From Tubulanus polymorphus (lineage: Eukaryota > Nemertea > Palaeonemertea > Tubulaniformes > Tubulanidae), in contig NC_134034.1 in assembly GCF_964204645.1 (NCBI RefSeq), positions 8,179,414 through 8,243,413 of the forward strand: 64,000 bases of DNA. The letters are read 5' to 3'. The translations under genes were made by a program, and so were the position numbers. Shown here one piece after another: positions 22,501 through 31,060 of the stretch; position 1 is the first letter of the stretch; the number at the start of each line of letters is the position of its first letter. Below the pieces are notes generated by a model, which saw only the letters and a program-made list of their open reading frames with translations, had not been told where the DNA came from and searched no databases.

Positions 22501-22618
22501 TTTGATCCACGGGCGTTCAGGATCATTAAAATCTGGAACAATACGACGAAATGTACAATCACCATCAGTAAATAATGAAGATATGGGATTATCGGGCTAC
22601 ACAATAAAACGTCCCTAA
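7464..22618 (+). CDS. ZSWIM2: E3 ubiquitin ligase ZSWIM2-like, C-terminal three exons
   Basis: Joining exons 7464-7576, 13138-13359 and 22165-22618 gives 789 nt, exactly 263 codons including TAA. Both junctions are phase 2 and all sites are GT-AG. The product starts inside a RING-H2 finger: FHRQCIDEWLMHKKDKCPID holds the His-x2-Cys and Cys-Pro zinc ligands. CPIDGQ and the later IPGISIAKQQLN are, from memory, features of ZSWIM2, a SWIM/RING/ZZ/RING E3 ligase described in testis and apoptosis signalling. The rest is a low-complexity Ser/Asn/Arg-rich tail. Preceding exons (SWIM, first RING, ZZ, first half of RING-2) were not found upstream in the window. Introns are 5.6 and 8.8 kb and full of transposon relics. 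Identity is likely but rests on short motifs. Confidence 0.7.
8535..8571 (-). repeat. Short 5'-end fragment of the 154-bp-core Helentron-like family
   Basis: GACCCCTAGTTATTCAAGG matches, in reverse, the conserved element start AACTAGGGGTCCAGGGA seen at 46982 and 57458. Only about 35 bp is present. The flanking 7577-8534 holds no recognised feature except AATTCAAGG-type words near 8190-8260 that resemble the MITE at 46138. Confidence 0.4.
8665..9225. mobile_element. hAT-like MITE, 561 bp
   Basis: Terminal inverted repeats are CAGAGCTGCCAACC at 8665 and GGTTGGCAGCTCTA ending at 9225. The 8-bp flanks AATATGTG and TATATGTA agree at 6 of 8 positions, as expected for an old hAT target duplication. 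The interior carries three tandem ~50-bp units around GCGCTAGCAGTCAGTACTC (8888-9005). No transposase is present. It lies in ZSWIM2 intron 1. Confidence 0.7.
9690..10105. repeat. Dispersed repeat with GT microsatellite
   Basis: ATAAAATCTCTAACCCTATT at about 9859 and the following 120 bp match 22830-22940 and, inverted, 27720-27900. A (GT)n/(GC) simple repeat lies at 10068-10100. The block between 10100 and 10600 is rich in CAGTGAATTT words and is not assignable. Confidence 0.55.
10606..10850 (-). pseudogene. LINE ORF2 extreme C-terminus
   Basis: The minus-strand frame encodes RRFTRGHPYKLEKRRCR, then YFTNRIINYWNSLPTEVV and EAPSVNSFKARLDDYW, then a stop. This is the conserved tail of CR1/jockey-type ORF2 proteins. 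It belongs with the endonuclease fragment at 11850-12530 on the same strand; the RT core between them has been deleted. Confidence 0.8.
10950..12530 (-). pseudogene. LINE endonuclease and linker, split by a MITE
   Basis: Minus-strand frames at 12520-11850 encode APE-type endonuclease pieces: GRGICLYIKTNLSPV, VWARINVGDKRSS, NYGEIDW (the GDFN-type box has decayed to LNYG), NRPSNLDFIFTN and LGRSDHNLISFEYE (the SDH catalytic box). Coding then resumes beyond the MITE at 11188-10980 with KLNAAIEICIPTIKINRDKK, then PRTLWMTKCTLNSVKAKTKA, the usual linker before RT. RT itself is missing. One LINE insertion, later hit by a MITE and an internal deletion. Confidence 0.8.
11189..11848. mobile_element. TA-flanked MITE inserted in a LINE
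   Basis: Terminal inverted repeats CCGTATTTTCCGGTGTACAA (from 11189) and TTATACACTGGAAAATACGG (to 11848), with TA on each side (11187-11188, 11849-11850). GTGTATAAGTCGA recurs inside as a subterminal repeat. Removing 660 bp plus one TA rejoins the LINE endonuclease-linker coding. A TA target fits the IS630/Tc1 or ISL2EU groups; no transposase is present. Confidence 0.8.
13138..13359 (+). CDS. ZSWIM2: ZSWIM2-like internal exon
   Basis: Acceptor CTGTAAATTACAG ends at 13137 and donor CGACAG|GTATGT starts at 13360. 222 nt, phase 2 in and out. It encodes a Ser/Asn-rich segment with the short hydrophobic motif NLEIPGISIAKQQLN, which resembles the region after the second RING in ZSWIM2, and ends in KKDIKDLELVLHGTQYSTD. 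The preceding 12530-13137 shows nothing recognisable. Confidence 0.75.
13385..17290 (+). mobile_element. LINE-like repeat unit 1 (with RT relic)
   Basis: It opens with a GCAAAGCAGCGATAATGGG motif that is also found at 17297 and 19278. It carries an RT motif A relic (MDFEKAFDKVQHQRLLNKL at 13676-13735, stops afterwards), a TTCGAACGAAAA-rich block at 14130-14700, and AAACTCAAATGAAAAGTCTG at 14745. Two ~390-bp internal repeats (16220-17050) share CGGAACGACGATGTA. It ends in AATAATAATAA at 17281. Unit 2 repeats the same order. The RT is CR1-like and dead. A 700-bp MITE interrupts it at 14974. Confidence 0.7.
14974..15682. mobile_element. MITE with GGCCGCGTTCACACGA-type ends
   Basis: Ends GGCCGCGTTCACACGA and CGGGTGAACGCGCC are inverted. 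Subterminal AGACCGGTCTAA palindromes occur on both sides (14999 and 15560-15660). Absent from repeat unit 2 at the equivalent place. I could not find a clean target duplication, so the exact ends are approximate. Confidence 0.6.
17291..19231 (+). mobile_element. LINE-like repeat unit 2 (with RT relic)
   Basis: Same order as unit 1: ATATAGCTGCAAAGCAGCGA at 17294, RT relic DFDKAFDKAQHQPLLNRLL at about 17353, the TTCG/CGAAAA block at 17640-18130, AAACTCAAATGAAAAGTCTG at about 18530, a region shared with 15750-15900 at 18600-18735, and CGGAACGACGATGTAGTGAC at about 19186. It ends in (AAT)n at 19207-19231. Shorter than unit 1 because one internal monomer and the 14974 MITE are absent. Confidence 0.7.
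18165..18480. mobile_element. GC-rich MITE with GTAGGTCGG ends
   Basis: Left CTCCGTAGGTCGG and right TGACCTACGCCCGGC are inverted. The interior is saturated with GTCGC/GCGAC words (TGCGACTC, CAGTCGCAAG), unlike the AT-rich host unit. It is absent from repeat unit 1. Confidence 0.55.
19207..20745 (+). repeat. Unit 3 start plus tandem hairpin array
   Basis: After (AAT)n comes a CACGCGAATCTCAA unit with TGGTTTTCTGT...ACAGAGAACCC, then AAATATAGCTGCAAGCAGCG at 19273, the head motif of the other units. The hairpin unit returns at 20580-20745. There AGGGTTTTCTGT (20601) pairs perfectly with ACAGAAAACCCT (20619); a second copy is 54 bp later (20655-20684, one mismatch), and a third, altered one lies at 20718-20741. 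AATAAT-type spacers separate the copies. 19320-20540 between them holds no recognised gene. Confidence 0.6.
20900..21700. repeat. Dispersed repeat, copy also at 61720-62080
   Basis: CATGTCGCATTGTTGCAAAT, GAGATTCACACGGTTTAAAT and the GGCAAAAACTG block are shared, in the same orientation and order, with 61720-61990. The right part (CCCAACAATACAGGAC, AAAATGGCGGCTAGCAACTG) also resembles 32630-32705. Class unknown. Confidence 0.55.
21876..22042 (+). mobile_element. Truncated PIF/Harbinger-like MITE next to a palindromic end
   Basis: CAGACAATTGTTTTGGGATG then GCC (ends 22042) is the same terminus as the full element at 33278-33861, in opposite orientation to its left end. The inner part (CTACCTACCGACTCATCCTG) also matches. 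The left side is cut at about 21897, next to AAGGCCCATGGGCCTCTTGT. Confidence 0.55.
22165..22618 (+). CDS. ZSWIM2: ZSWIM2-like terminal exon
   Basis: The acceptor CTTCTACTTCATTTTAG ends at 22164. The first base completes the Ser codon AG|T from the previous exon. It encodes about 150 residues, His-rich at the start and Ser/Arg/Asn/Pro-rich throughout, with basic stretches (PPKRKPIANNRRKS), and ends ...GYTIKRP-TAA at 22616-22618. No domain is recognisable; it is likely disordered. Confidence 0.8.
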
Positions 22619-22684
22619 GATATAAATTGTAATGAGTTGCAACAGTATTGATGAATGTCATTAAAGAAACCAACAAATTGATTC

Positions 22685-22690
22685 AATAAA
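22685..22690 (+). terminator. Polyadenylation signal of the ZSWIM2-like gene
   Basis: AATAAA lies 67 nt after the stop codon in AT-rich sequence, giving a short 3' UTR. Confidence 0.55.
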
Positions 22691-22769
22691 ATAGTAATTA
22701 TGGACAATCGATTTAGCGAAGTCCATTTTGCAAACGTATACAACACCTGCTTCCTTTGATATAAAATAA

Positions 22770-23110
22770 CTTGCAAAAGAGGCTTAGTTTCCCATCGGAA
22801 CCTTCAAAATATTCATCAATGCAGTGATAAAATCTCTAACCCTATTGAATTTCGTCGGAAAGCATTGCCTATTTGTTGATTTGGTTATTTATTTGCTGTT
22901 GGAACTACATTTCTTTTCGGAAGAACACATGACTTGTTAAGTGCAGATTCATGCTTAATACACACGCGTGTCACACAGACTCACTACTATATAGTGTATT
23001 GTTTGTTTGGCTTTACGTCGTTTGGATCTTGATCTATATTCACTACTGCTATCTGCGTACATATATATGAAAAGTCTGTCTCTCGCGCGTGTGTGGCCTA
23101 ATTAAAACTA
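22770..23110. repeat. Second copy of the 9690-10105 dispersed repeat
   Basis: ATAAAATCTCTAACCCTATT, TTGGTTATTTATTTGCTGTT and the CACACGCGTGTCACACAG region align with 9830-10030. An inverted, more diverged copy is at 27600-27920. Confidence 0.6.
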
Positions 23111-23539
23111 TCTGATTTGAGCAATTGCGCGCCACTGGTAAACCACTAATGGCAATCGCGCATATTCAAAATCTTTTAAATATGGAGTAGGCCTATAATA
23201 AAATCTTTATGAATTATAAGTGCTTAGACTCAAGCAGTTAAGAGTATACTTACTGACATTGATAGTATGGATAAAACATGCACCATCATGTAAAGTAAGG
23301 GTCCATATTAAGAATTTCAATTCTAGTCTTTTTTTTCTTTACTGATGTCTCGGAGAGTATTCTTCCACCCATCCTCAAGAGTTTCTTTAGAAATGACAGT
23401 TAAATGTTACAGAGTTAGAGATGTTGCTAAGTCATGCCAGGTACCTCTCCTGAAGGGATATTTAAAAAAGCGGACAAAAGTTTCAACTGAGGAAAGTAGC
23501 CAGGACTTATGTTAACAGCAGGCATTGGGAGCAATTTTT

Positions 23540-24840
23540 GATTACAGCCTTTAGGGTGCACTGTAGAGGTAGTGCTTGTAAAATCTTTAAATTGCTTCAA
23601 GTCTCACCATCATTATCCGATCTTGACAAAACTTGGTACTATGGCAGGGGGTGGACCCAGAGGGGGGTTCGGGTCCAAACCTTTTTAGACCAAGTGCTCT
23701 TTTGAAAATCATGTGCGAAAAATTCCACCCGACATTGATCTATGATGGAAGTCCACAGTACTTCTGAAAGCAGTATTGTGCACTAAAATTGCATAAAAAT
23801 GTGCCTAATTTTTCAGAATTTTACACGAGCACCGCGCCACCGCTTCTAGCCAAAAATCCTGTTTCTCGGGCGGGGCAATCACCAAAATGGGTAGGTAGTT
23901 AGGGAATCTTTATAGAAAAAAAAATTTGAGTATATTTTGAAAATCGGGTAGGTCACCGTAAATACTTTTTACTGGACCAAATTTTTAGCCAGGAATATGA
24001 TTAACAGCTAGTAGACCACAATGATAAATGGAAATTGTGGTGTTTGTACAATAACTTATTAAAAAAACTATATTTTGAACATATTTCACAGAATTCCAAG
24101 AATTTTACAATCCAAGGTCGCTTTCAATGTTTGATAAGCAAAGTTGTCCAAGCATGGTTGCACCATTTCCAGGTGCAAATTGTTAAATCCAACGTAATAA
24201 AATAGTCTTATGATGTTGATCTCAGTGCCGACGATTTGATTAAAAAGAAAAAAACATTTACAAGAATGGAGAGTTTGATAGTCAGTCGGCCACATATATA
24301 TTTTCGAAAAAAGTTGTTTCAATTAAAATTTTGAAAAAGGGTCAGGGATATTTAGCTGAATACGATAATTTGAAACAACAAAATATCAGGTCGGTGGGGC
24401 CTGAGAAACAGGGTTTTCTTTTGTTGTAGCCTAATAGAGCTGTTTTCTCAATTTAATCTCTAGGGGCTCTGTACAGGTGGTGCTTGTAAAATCTACTAGA
24501 ATTATAATCTGATCTTGACAAAATTTAATATTTAGATATTAAGGGGCAAGGGCTGAAATTTGATATAGCCATTTTCCAAATTTGACTTCTAGGGACAGGT
24601 CACGCTTATAAAATCTTTATATCATTACATGTCCTACAATTATTATCCGATCTTGACGAAACTAGGTTTACTGGGGCCAAGACGTTATAGAGCTGTTTTC
24701 CCAATTTGACCTCTAGAGGTAGCTGTACAGGTCACGTTTGACAAAGCTTAGTATGTAGTTACAATGGACCAGGGCTCAGAAGTTATTGAGCCGTTTTCCG
24801 GAATTTTCATGCGCTGTGCAGGTGGTCCTTGCAAATAATT
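23540..24840. repeat. Diverged tandem array, ~120-150-bp units, split by a MITE
   Basis: Units contain GAGGTAGTGCTTGTAAAATC or GTACAGGTCACG, then ATTATCCGATCTTGACAAAA, CTTGGTA and GAGCTGTTTTCCCAATTTGA. They occur near 23560, 24460, 24575, 24690 and 24790. The MITE at 23850-24432 sits inside the array. Confidence 0.5.
23850..24432 (-). mobile_element. PIF/Harbinger-like MITE, inverted copy
   Basis: Reverse complement of 25972-26572: CCTGTTTCTCGGGC and GGCAATCACCAAAATGGGTA at the left, GAGAAACAGGGTTTTCTTTT at the right. The ends are more worn than in the 25972 copy. The interior shares the CTAGTAGACCACAATGATAA region. Confidence 0.7.
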
Positions 24841-25559
24841 AAGCTATAATTAATAATTCAGCTATAGTATACATGTATTATCTCATTCTAGCCCAACAAC
24901 CTCCTACGGTCTTTGTGGGATTTCATGCTGTATGATGGGCTCTTTCTGTGGCCACTTTTGGTGTTCTTGGCATAAGGCCAAACAGAGAAATACCCTAGTT
25001 TCTCAAGAAAGTCAAATGCCGACAGCATCATAAAAAAAGTCCCCAATAGAAATTAAAAAGTCAAATGCACCCGCCCGCATCGGAAAACATGCGATTGTCT
25101 TTGTTTATGAAAATGAAAAACCCGCTCACCCGCATGGCTGTATAATGTGCAACAGAGGTTTTTTTCTGCAGGTGTTTTCATGCTCATCCTTCACGTACTG
25201 GTAATCCACATTTAACAAAACAGCAGCAGGTTATTTTCGTTTTACTTCATTTCGAAGAAGCGTGAAAATAGCATAAAAGATTGTCTCAGTTTCGATTAAA
25301 TGTGAAGATATCATTTGATTTTATAGGTTTAGGGAGCTTCTTAGTTCTAAACAAAGCTTTTAGCATACTGTACTTGCATTAGTAATATTTGTTCATGGCA
25401 TTGGTAAAAGAAACTTCCCTCCCATGTCGTCTCTTCTTTAAGTCTCCGGTTTAGCTTTTTATTTCACTCTTTTAAAGGAGTGAAATACAAATAAAATTTG
25501 CCCACCCTTGTCACTTTCCAGAAAAAAATCTGATGAGAAACTAGGGTATTTCTTTGTGT

Positions 25560-26640
25560 CAGGGATGAGAATTCCCCACCGATTTCGGTATTGAAAAATA
25601 TCATTTTTACAAATACATGTAGTCCAAAAATGATGTAAAAGTATAGGGGGGTGATGGTCTCAGTCGACTGATCCGGCGCGATTGGTGATCGGGTGAACCG
25701 TAAAAGCGTTCAGCGCCTGTTTTACTTATCGTTGCGTATTGCATTGCAACGGTTGATTTTGTATCTACTACCACGATGTGTATGTATTTTATTGATCAGT
25801 TGCGGACAGACAGGCAACAGTAACAGTAGTAATGTATATAGGACTACTACTGTTGCCACGCACATACGTGGCGAGAGCACCTTCATATATCATATACTGT
25901 GTTGATTTATAAGGCTTTTTTATTTAAGCAACTCGAATCAACACGGATCGAATCGAATAAAAACGCCTTTAGGCCACACCAAATGAAAAACCCCGTTTCT
26001 CGGGCCCGACCGACCCGATACTTCCCTATTTCAAATAATCATTTTCAGGATAAAATATAATCGCCTACCCACCCTTTTTCAAAATTTATGGTGAAATAAC
26101 TTTTTTCAAAAATATATATGTGGGCGACCGACTACCAAACTCGTTTCTCGTAAATATTTTTTTACCAAATCGTGATGTCGGCACTGGAGATCAACATCAT
26201 AAAACATTTTATTATATCGGATTTAAAATTTGATTCTGGAATTGGCGCAACCATGCTCAGACAACTTTGCTAATCGGACTTTGATGGCGACTTTGGATTG
26301 TAAAATTCCAGGAATTCCCTGAAATATGTTCAATAGTTTTTTTATAGTTAATTGTACAAACACCTCAATTTCCTTTTATTATTGTGGTCTACTAGCTGTT
26401 AATCATATTCCTGGACAAAAAAATTTTGTCCAGTAAAAATTATTTACGGCAACCTACCCACTGATAGAAAAAACGATATTTTTTTTCTATAAAAAGAAAA
26501 AAAATGTCTTACCTACCTACCCATTTTGGTGATTGCCCTGCCCGAGAAACAGGATTTTCTTTTGGTGTGGCCTTAGTGAGCATTCATCGGCGCATTTTAG
26601 CTGCAATTATTCAGGGCTCGACCCGTAATGCATGAGATGA
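25560..26640 (-). mobile_element. CAGGGATGAG element, inverted copy split by a MITE
   Basis: CAGGGATGAGAATTCCCC at 25560 is the reverse of the right end of the element at 40917-41654. The interior matches it in reverse: CGGTTCACC/GGTGAACCGTAAAAGCGTT, CTACTACTGTTGCCACGC and AGTGAGCATTCATCGGCGCA. The right end is lost near 26640. The Harbinger-like MITE at 25972-26572 is inserted in it, absent from the 40917 copy. 24841-25559 before it holds no recognised feature. Confidence 0.7.
25972..26572 (+). mobile_element. PIF/Harbinger-like MITE, 601 bp, TTA duplication
   Basis: Terminal inverted repeats GGCCACACCAAATGAAAAAC and TTTTCTTTTGGTGTGGCC, followed inward by CCCGTTTCTCGGGC and GCCCGAGAAACAGG. 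TTA is duplicated at 25969-25971 and 26573-26575. A 3-bp TWA target is the hallmark of PIF/Harbinger. The related CAGGGATGAG element at 41150-41660 provides the empty site. Confidence 0.8.
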
Positions 26641-27034
26641 TAATTCTCCATCGACAGTTCATCCTGGAACGTCCTGTATGGTTTTAATATCGCAGGGATT
26701 TGAGTCTTTCAGGCCAACCAACAAAAACAGTTTCTTTGAGGGCTGACAGTTCTACATCCTGGTCTGTATCTCGGCGAATTTTATTCAGTGGAGTGCCAGA
26801 AAACTGCATATGATGGAATCCCTTCTATCGGCGGACCTCGGATAGGTGATACTCTCGTGAGAGCGACCGCTAACAGCATTTCTCTACCTGCTGGACCTTA
26901 AGCGACGTACACTGTAATCTAGGGGGTGCTGCGGTTATATTTTTCAGATATATGCTCTCCATGGGTTTATTGTCTGATTGTAGTATAAACTCCTTTCTGA
27001 ATAAGTACGGTACATGTATGTGTGAAATTTTCAA

Positions 27035-27480
27035 TACCTCTATGTCACTGCAAGCATCTCCCGTTCAAAAATTGCATATCTTATGTCTCCATGTGGTTAA
27101 TCGCTTTTGAAGCATATGCTACAGGACAATCATTTTGAATCAATGCAACCCTGATGCCCTTCAAAGAAGTGTTGACTTGTAATATTGAGTCCTTCTTTGG
27201 GTCAAAATACCATAGCGTCCTTTCTTTGCTAGTTGCATCCTTGATTTTCTAAAAGGCAGCATCATGACTTGAGCACCACTTTTAAACTCTGCATCTTTCT
27301 TGACCAATTCACGCATTGCTGACGTTTGAGATGACATGTTAGGTACAAATGTATAAATAATATTACCGGCATCCCTAAGAACGACAGTAGATCTTTTACA
27401 TTCTCTGGAGGTTTCATCAATCGGATGGCTTTACTTTCGGCTTTCAATTCCTCTATAGTGGTTGCGACATGGTGGCATCT
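27035..27480 (-). pseudogene. Ty3/gypsy RT-RNase H fragment
   Basis: In minus-strand order: KAIRLMKPPENVKDLLSFLG (end of the RT thumb), a Trp-Ser-Arg-Lys hinge, LWYFDPKKDSILQVNTSLKG (RNase H start, first catalytic Asp replaced by Asn), PVAYASKAINHMET, then AIFEREMLAV. Textbook gypsy order with stops and frame changes, no LTRs seen. It copies RNA into DNA in active relatives. Confidence 0.8.
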
Positions 27481-27599
27481 TCTTATAGCCTTATTCGAAG
27501 GGTCAAGGCAAGGTTAAGGCAACCTTGACCCTAAGTAGCCATCAAATTTATCACAGGCTATTTTCTAATAGCAAAAGCTGTTGTGAAATTCGAACGAAT

Positions 27600-27920
27600 G
27601 CCGAGCCAGTCTCTTTGAAAACTTTAACTAAGCCACACACGAGGCACGCTGTTCATGTAACTAGCAACGCATGGTGAATAGATAAATAACCACAGCAGGG
27701 GTCAGAGTGACGCGTGTGTAAAGCAGAAAGTGTTCTTCCAAAAAGAAATGCAGATCCAGCAACAAAAATAACTTAATCAGCAAATATGCAACGCTTAACG
27801 ACAAATTCAAGGGTTAGAGATTTTATTACCGCATTGTAATATTGAATATTTCACAATTTCAGAAGAGAAACTAAGCCTCGTTCGCAAGTTATTTTGTATA
27901 CATTGGTACGAGTTCATTGG
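27600..27920 (-). repeat. Inverted copy of the 9690/22770 dispersed repeat
   Basis: GTGTTCTTCCAAAAAGAAAT, GGTTAGAGATTTTATTACCG and CTAAGCCTCGTTCGCAAGTT are the reverse of sequences at 22780-22930. From 27920 to 29870 I see no gene or assignable repeat apart from a GGGATTCGAACCT B-box-like motif at 29678-29690. Confidence 0.55.
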
Positions 27921-29869
27921 TAATATAGTGCGATTGCATACAATGTACGACCTTTGAAAATGTGCTATTTTGTTGTATGTACTTCATGAACGTTCTCTAG
28001 TAAATTGTATCCAGTGTGAATTTGATAAAAGTCTTACTTGGGGCAAAATTCGGTTTGTAAACTGCACTGTATATAACTGATTATGTCCAAGTTTATTATA
28101 ATGACGTTCCACTGAAATAAAATGTGTATTCAATAAATTATATTGATATTCAATATCAAATATAAGTAAAACGCCCCAGGTTAAAATCCACGCAAGTTAA
28201 TATCAATTCAAAATCAGAAAAGCTGGCACTTATCCCAGTACTGGCTTTAACAGTGGGGTTTCTAACCAAGAAGGATTTTAAAGAGGGAGGATATTTTACT
28301 TTTTACCTCAAATATCAACTGTAATGCGTGATCGATTATAATTTGAGTGATTATTGTTTTGAGCCTCATTTATACAACATAGTTCTTTTTTCATGCACAT
28401 GCCCATTCTGCAGGTGAATGCAATAAAATGGATAATTCTAATATTATTTGACATCTTTTGTAACTTTTGAGGTTTGTTGGCCGATACTTAGCACTAGTGA
28501 TGATGGTAAGCTGATATTTCTAACACTTCTTTGGTGATACCTTAGATGCCTAAGGCCAAAAAAATGATACCTTGTTTCTCATTTATGAAGGAAAACAGTA
28601 TGACCAAAAGTGACCCAGCTGGCAGCATTTAGTTTTTATTTTTTCCATAAAAAAGTATGAATCCGACAATTTATGCATGGTCTACCGTTCTATGTAGTGG
28701 ATACGGCACGAACATAGAAGCTATACTGTTCCTCATCTGCTTATTGCTTTTTGCCATGATCAAGGTACACATAACAGCCGACCTGCTGTTATAGAAATGA
28801 TCTCATGATTTCAAATTTATTGCAGTTTACTAAAATGACCCCAACTGATTATGAGAAACAACTTAGGCCCTATCATTTAGCCATATCGAGATACAAAAAA
28901 GATACAAAAACTTATTTCCGTTAATCAATGATAACTCACATGATAACAGTTTGTCTTTATTATAAATCGCAGTTCTTTGCGCTGATTTGGGTTATATGTG
29001 CATAGATACCCCTTGATTCACTAAAAATATAGGATACCAAACCCATTTTTCTCGTCGGCCGGTGCCTTAAAGAAATTATTTCCTCTTCGTGTAGGCCTAC
29101 ACGGGGTACTTAAATTAATAACATTAAATCAAAGAAATGGACAACAGTTCACTAACATATTACTGATACCGTACGATGATTTTAATAATTGAAAATTTGA
29201 CGAACTTTCACATAAGACACAACGCACCTTTTCAAAGGGCGTATTAGAGGGCACCCTTTCCATAAAGAAAGGTACTTTCATTCATGGCAAGGGCAGTTTC
29301 CATACATAATATTGAACCAGAAAGCGCCTTTTTATATAAAATAAACCCCAATCTTAAATCCTGCCTACGGACCTGTTTTGAGCAACTGTTAATACATGTA
29401 CTTAGTAAATCGTTTTTTATTTTGATATGTATTTTTGCTACGTTTTAGTCCTTATGAATCCATTAAAAAATAATTATTTTATTACTGTATTGTTTCTTCA
29501 TTTACTTAAGGTTCAGCTGTGCTATGGTCGGTCCAATTCTCTAAATTCCGTGTATTCTATTTTTCATGGCCAGAACCAAAAATCTACCTCTCAACGGAGA
29601 GCCGGAATTTTCTAAGTTGGAAGCTATGACTAAACAAACATGAACAGGCTGTGAAGTATAAATTGCACCCGAAGCATGGGATTCGAACCTACTCTATGTA
29701 TGGCATTAGCTAGTCAAAAGATTCCGTTCATAGGCTAACATCAACCAAATTGGCAAATCTTTGACTTTATTCAAAATATTTATCCACACGACCTTGATTC
29801 AATTTCAATTAATCTTATTTTATTCAGTGAACCTTATTGATTTCCGGTTTACTATGCCCCACAATTCGA

Positions 29870-30478
29870 AGTTTATATGAAATAATTTATTAAAACAAAA
29901 CCACAACGTTTCGGCTGTTGACTAACAGCCATCATCAGGTGGAATGACCAATCGGGTCGCAATCTTAGTCAACGTATTAAGGAACATAGGGTAGACATCC
30001 ATAATCAAAAGCCTGAGAGTGGGATAGCAAACCATGTTTTTACACTCAACCACCAATTTGACTTTCAAAATTCTAAACTCATTTATCCTTGTACAGACAT
30101 CCATAAGAGAAACATAGTGAAATCCAACTTATCTACCAATCTAAATACTGGTTGTTCTCCTCATAATCAATTATTATCTAGACATATCAACTCTCCACTA
30201 CATTTTGGTTAATGTCACTGTGTCACACTGCTATCCCCATCCACTTCTACTCCACTTTTGTATTCATCCTAACTGTTCATAGAATTTTGTGGTTTCCACA
30301 GTAGTTTTCATTTGTCACTTGTTCTGTTTGCGTTTATTCTGACACTTCGCTTTTGTTTATGTCCTGTAAGTTTGTATGCTACGTTACTTCTGTTTTCTGG
30401 TCATTCCACCTGATGATGGCAGTTAGTCAACAGCCGAAACGTTGTGGTTTTGTTTCAATAAATCATTTCATATAAAAT
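29870..30478 (+). pseudogene. Penelope-like element relic: GIY-YIG endonuclease end
   Basis: The plus strand at about 29950-30210 encodes GRNLSQRIKEHRVDIHN, then PESGIANHVFTLNHQFDFQN, then RNIVKSNLSTNLNTG and a stop. This is the C-terminal half of the GIY-YIG nuclease typical of Penelope-like elements. About 75-bp inverted repeats flank it: 29873-29948 (with CAACGTTTCGGCTGTTGACT) and 30402-30476 (AGTCAACAGCCGAAACGTTG). RT is absent. GIY-YIG cuts the target for reverse transcription. Confidence 0.75.
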
Positions 30479-31040
30479 TCGAATCGTGGGGTTGCTGCAT
30501 TGAAATTCATATCACAATATAAAAATAGTCGTCGGATTTTGAACATCATTTTGCAGTATGCTGATAACAATATGGACTTCATTGATATTTGCCCAATTTC
30601 ATTTTCCGAAAAAAAATCTTGATGAGAAGAAAAGTATTAATTCATGTGGCCTAAAAAGCAACAAATAACATAAAATATCATGTAAAACTGTATAAACGAC
30701 TTTATTCTGATTTCAAATAGTATCAGTACAGCATAAAACATGATCGCGTTTTTCTACGTAGTCTTTCTATATATGTTTACCAAACTCCTGAACTTGCCAG
30801 TAGTTTCCAAACACAAATCCGAAACACATCATATCTACTAACGGAATGATCTCAAGAAAACACAGATGCATAGATTGGGGAGAAAGCAATTAAAGCCTTC
30901 ATTTATTTCAGTCGAATAAAACTCGTGAAGTCTTTTCTACTCAAAATGGTTAGCTTCTCCAGATGCGATGCTAAAAATTTCATTTGTTCATTGGTTGACT
31001 GTCTGCATTTCCTGTGTTGTAAATTTTGCTTGTAATTCTT

Positions 31041-31060
31041 CTATTCAAGATCAGGTAAAT
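31041..31060 (-). CDS. PTGES3: PTGES3 terminal coding exon (20 nt)
   Basis: Acceptor TTGCTTATTATTTCAG, then AT TTA CCT GAT CTT GAA TAG. With the G left by the previous exon it reads D-L-P-D-L-E-stop, the conserved p23 C-terminus. Possible minus-strand AATAAA signals lie at 30902-30907 and 30701-30706. Confidence 0.88.
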
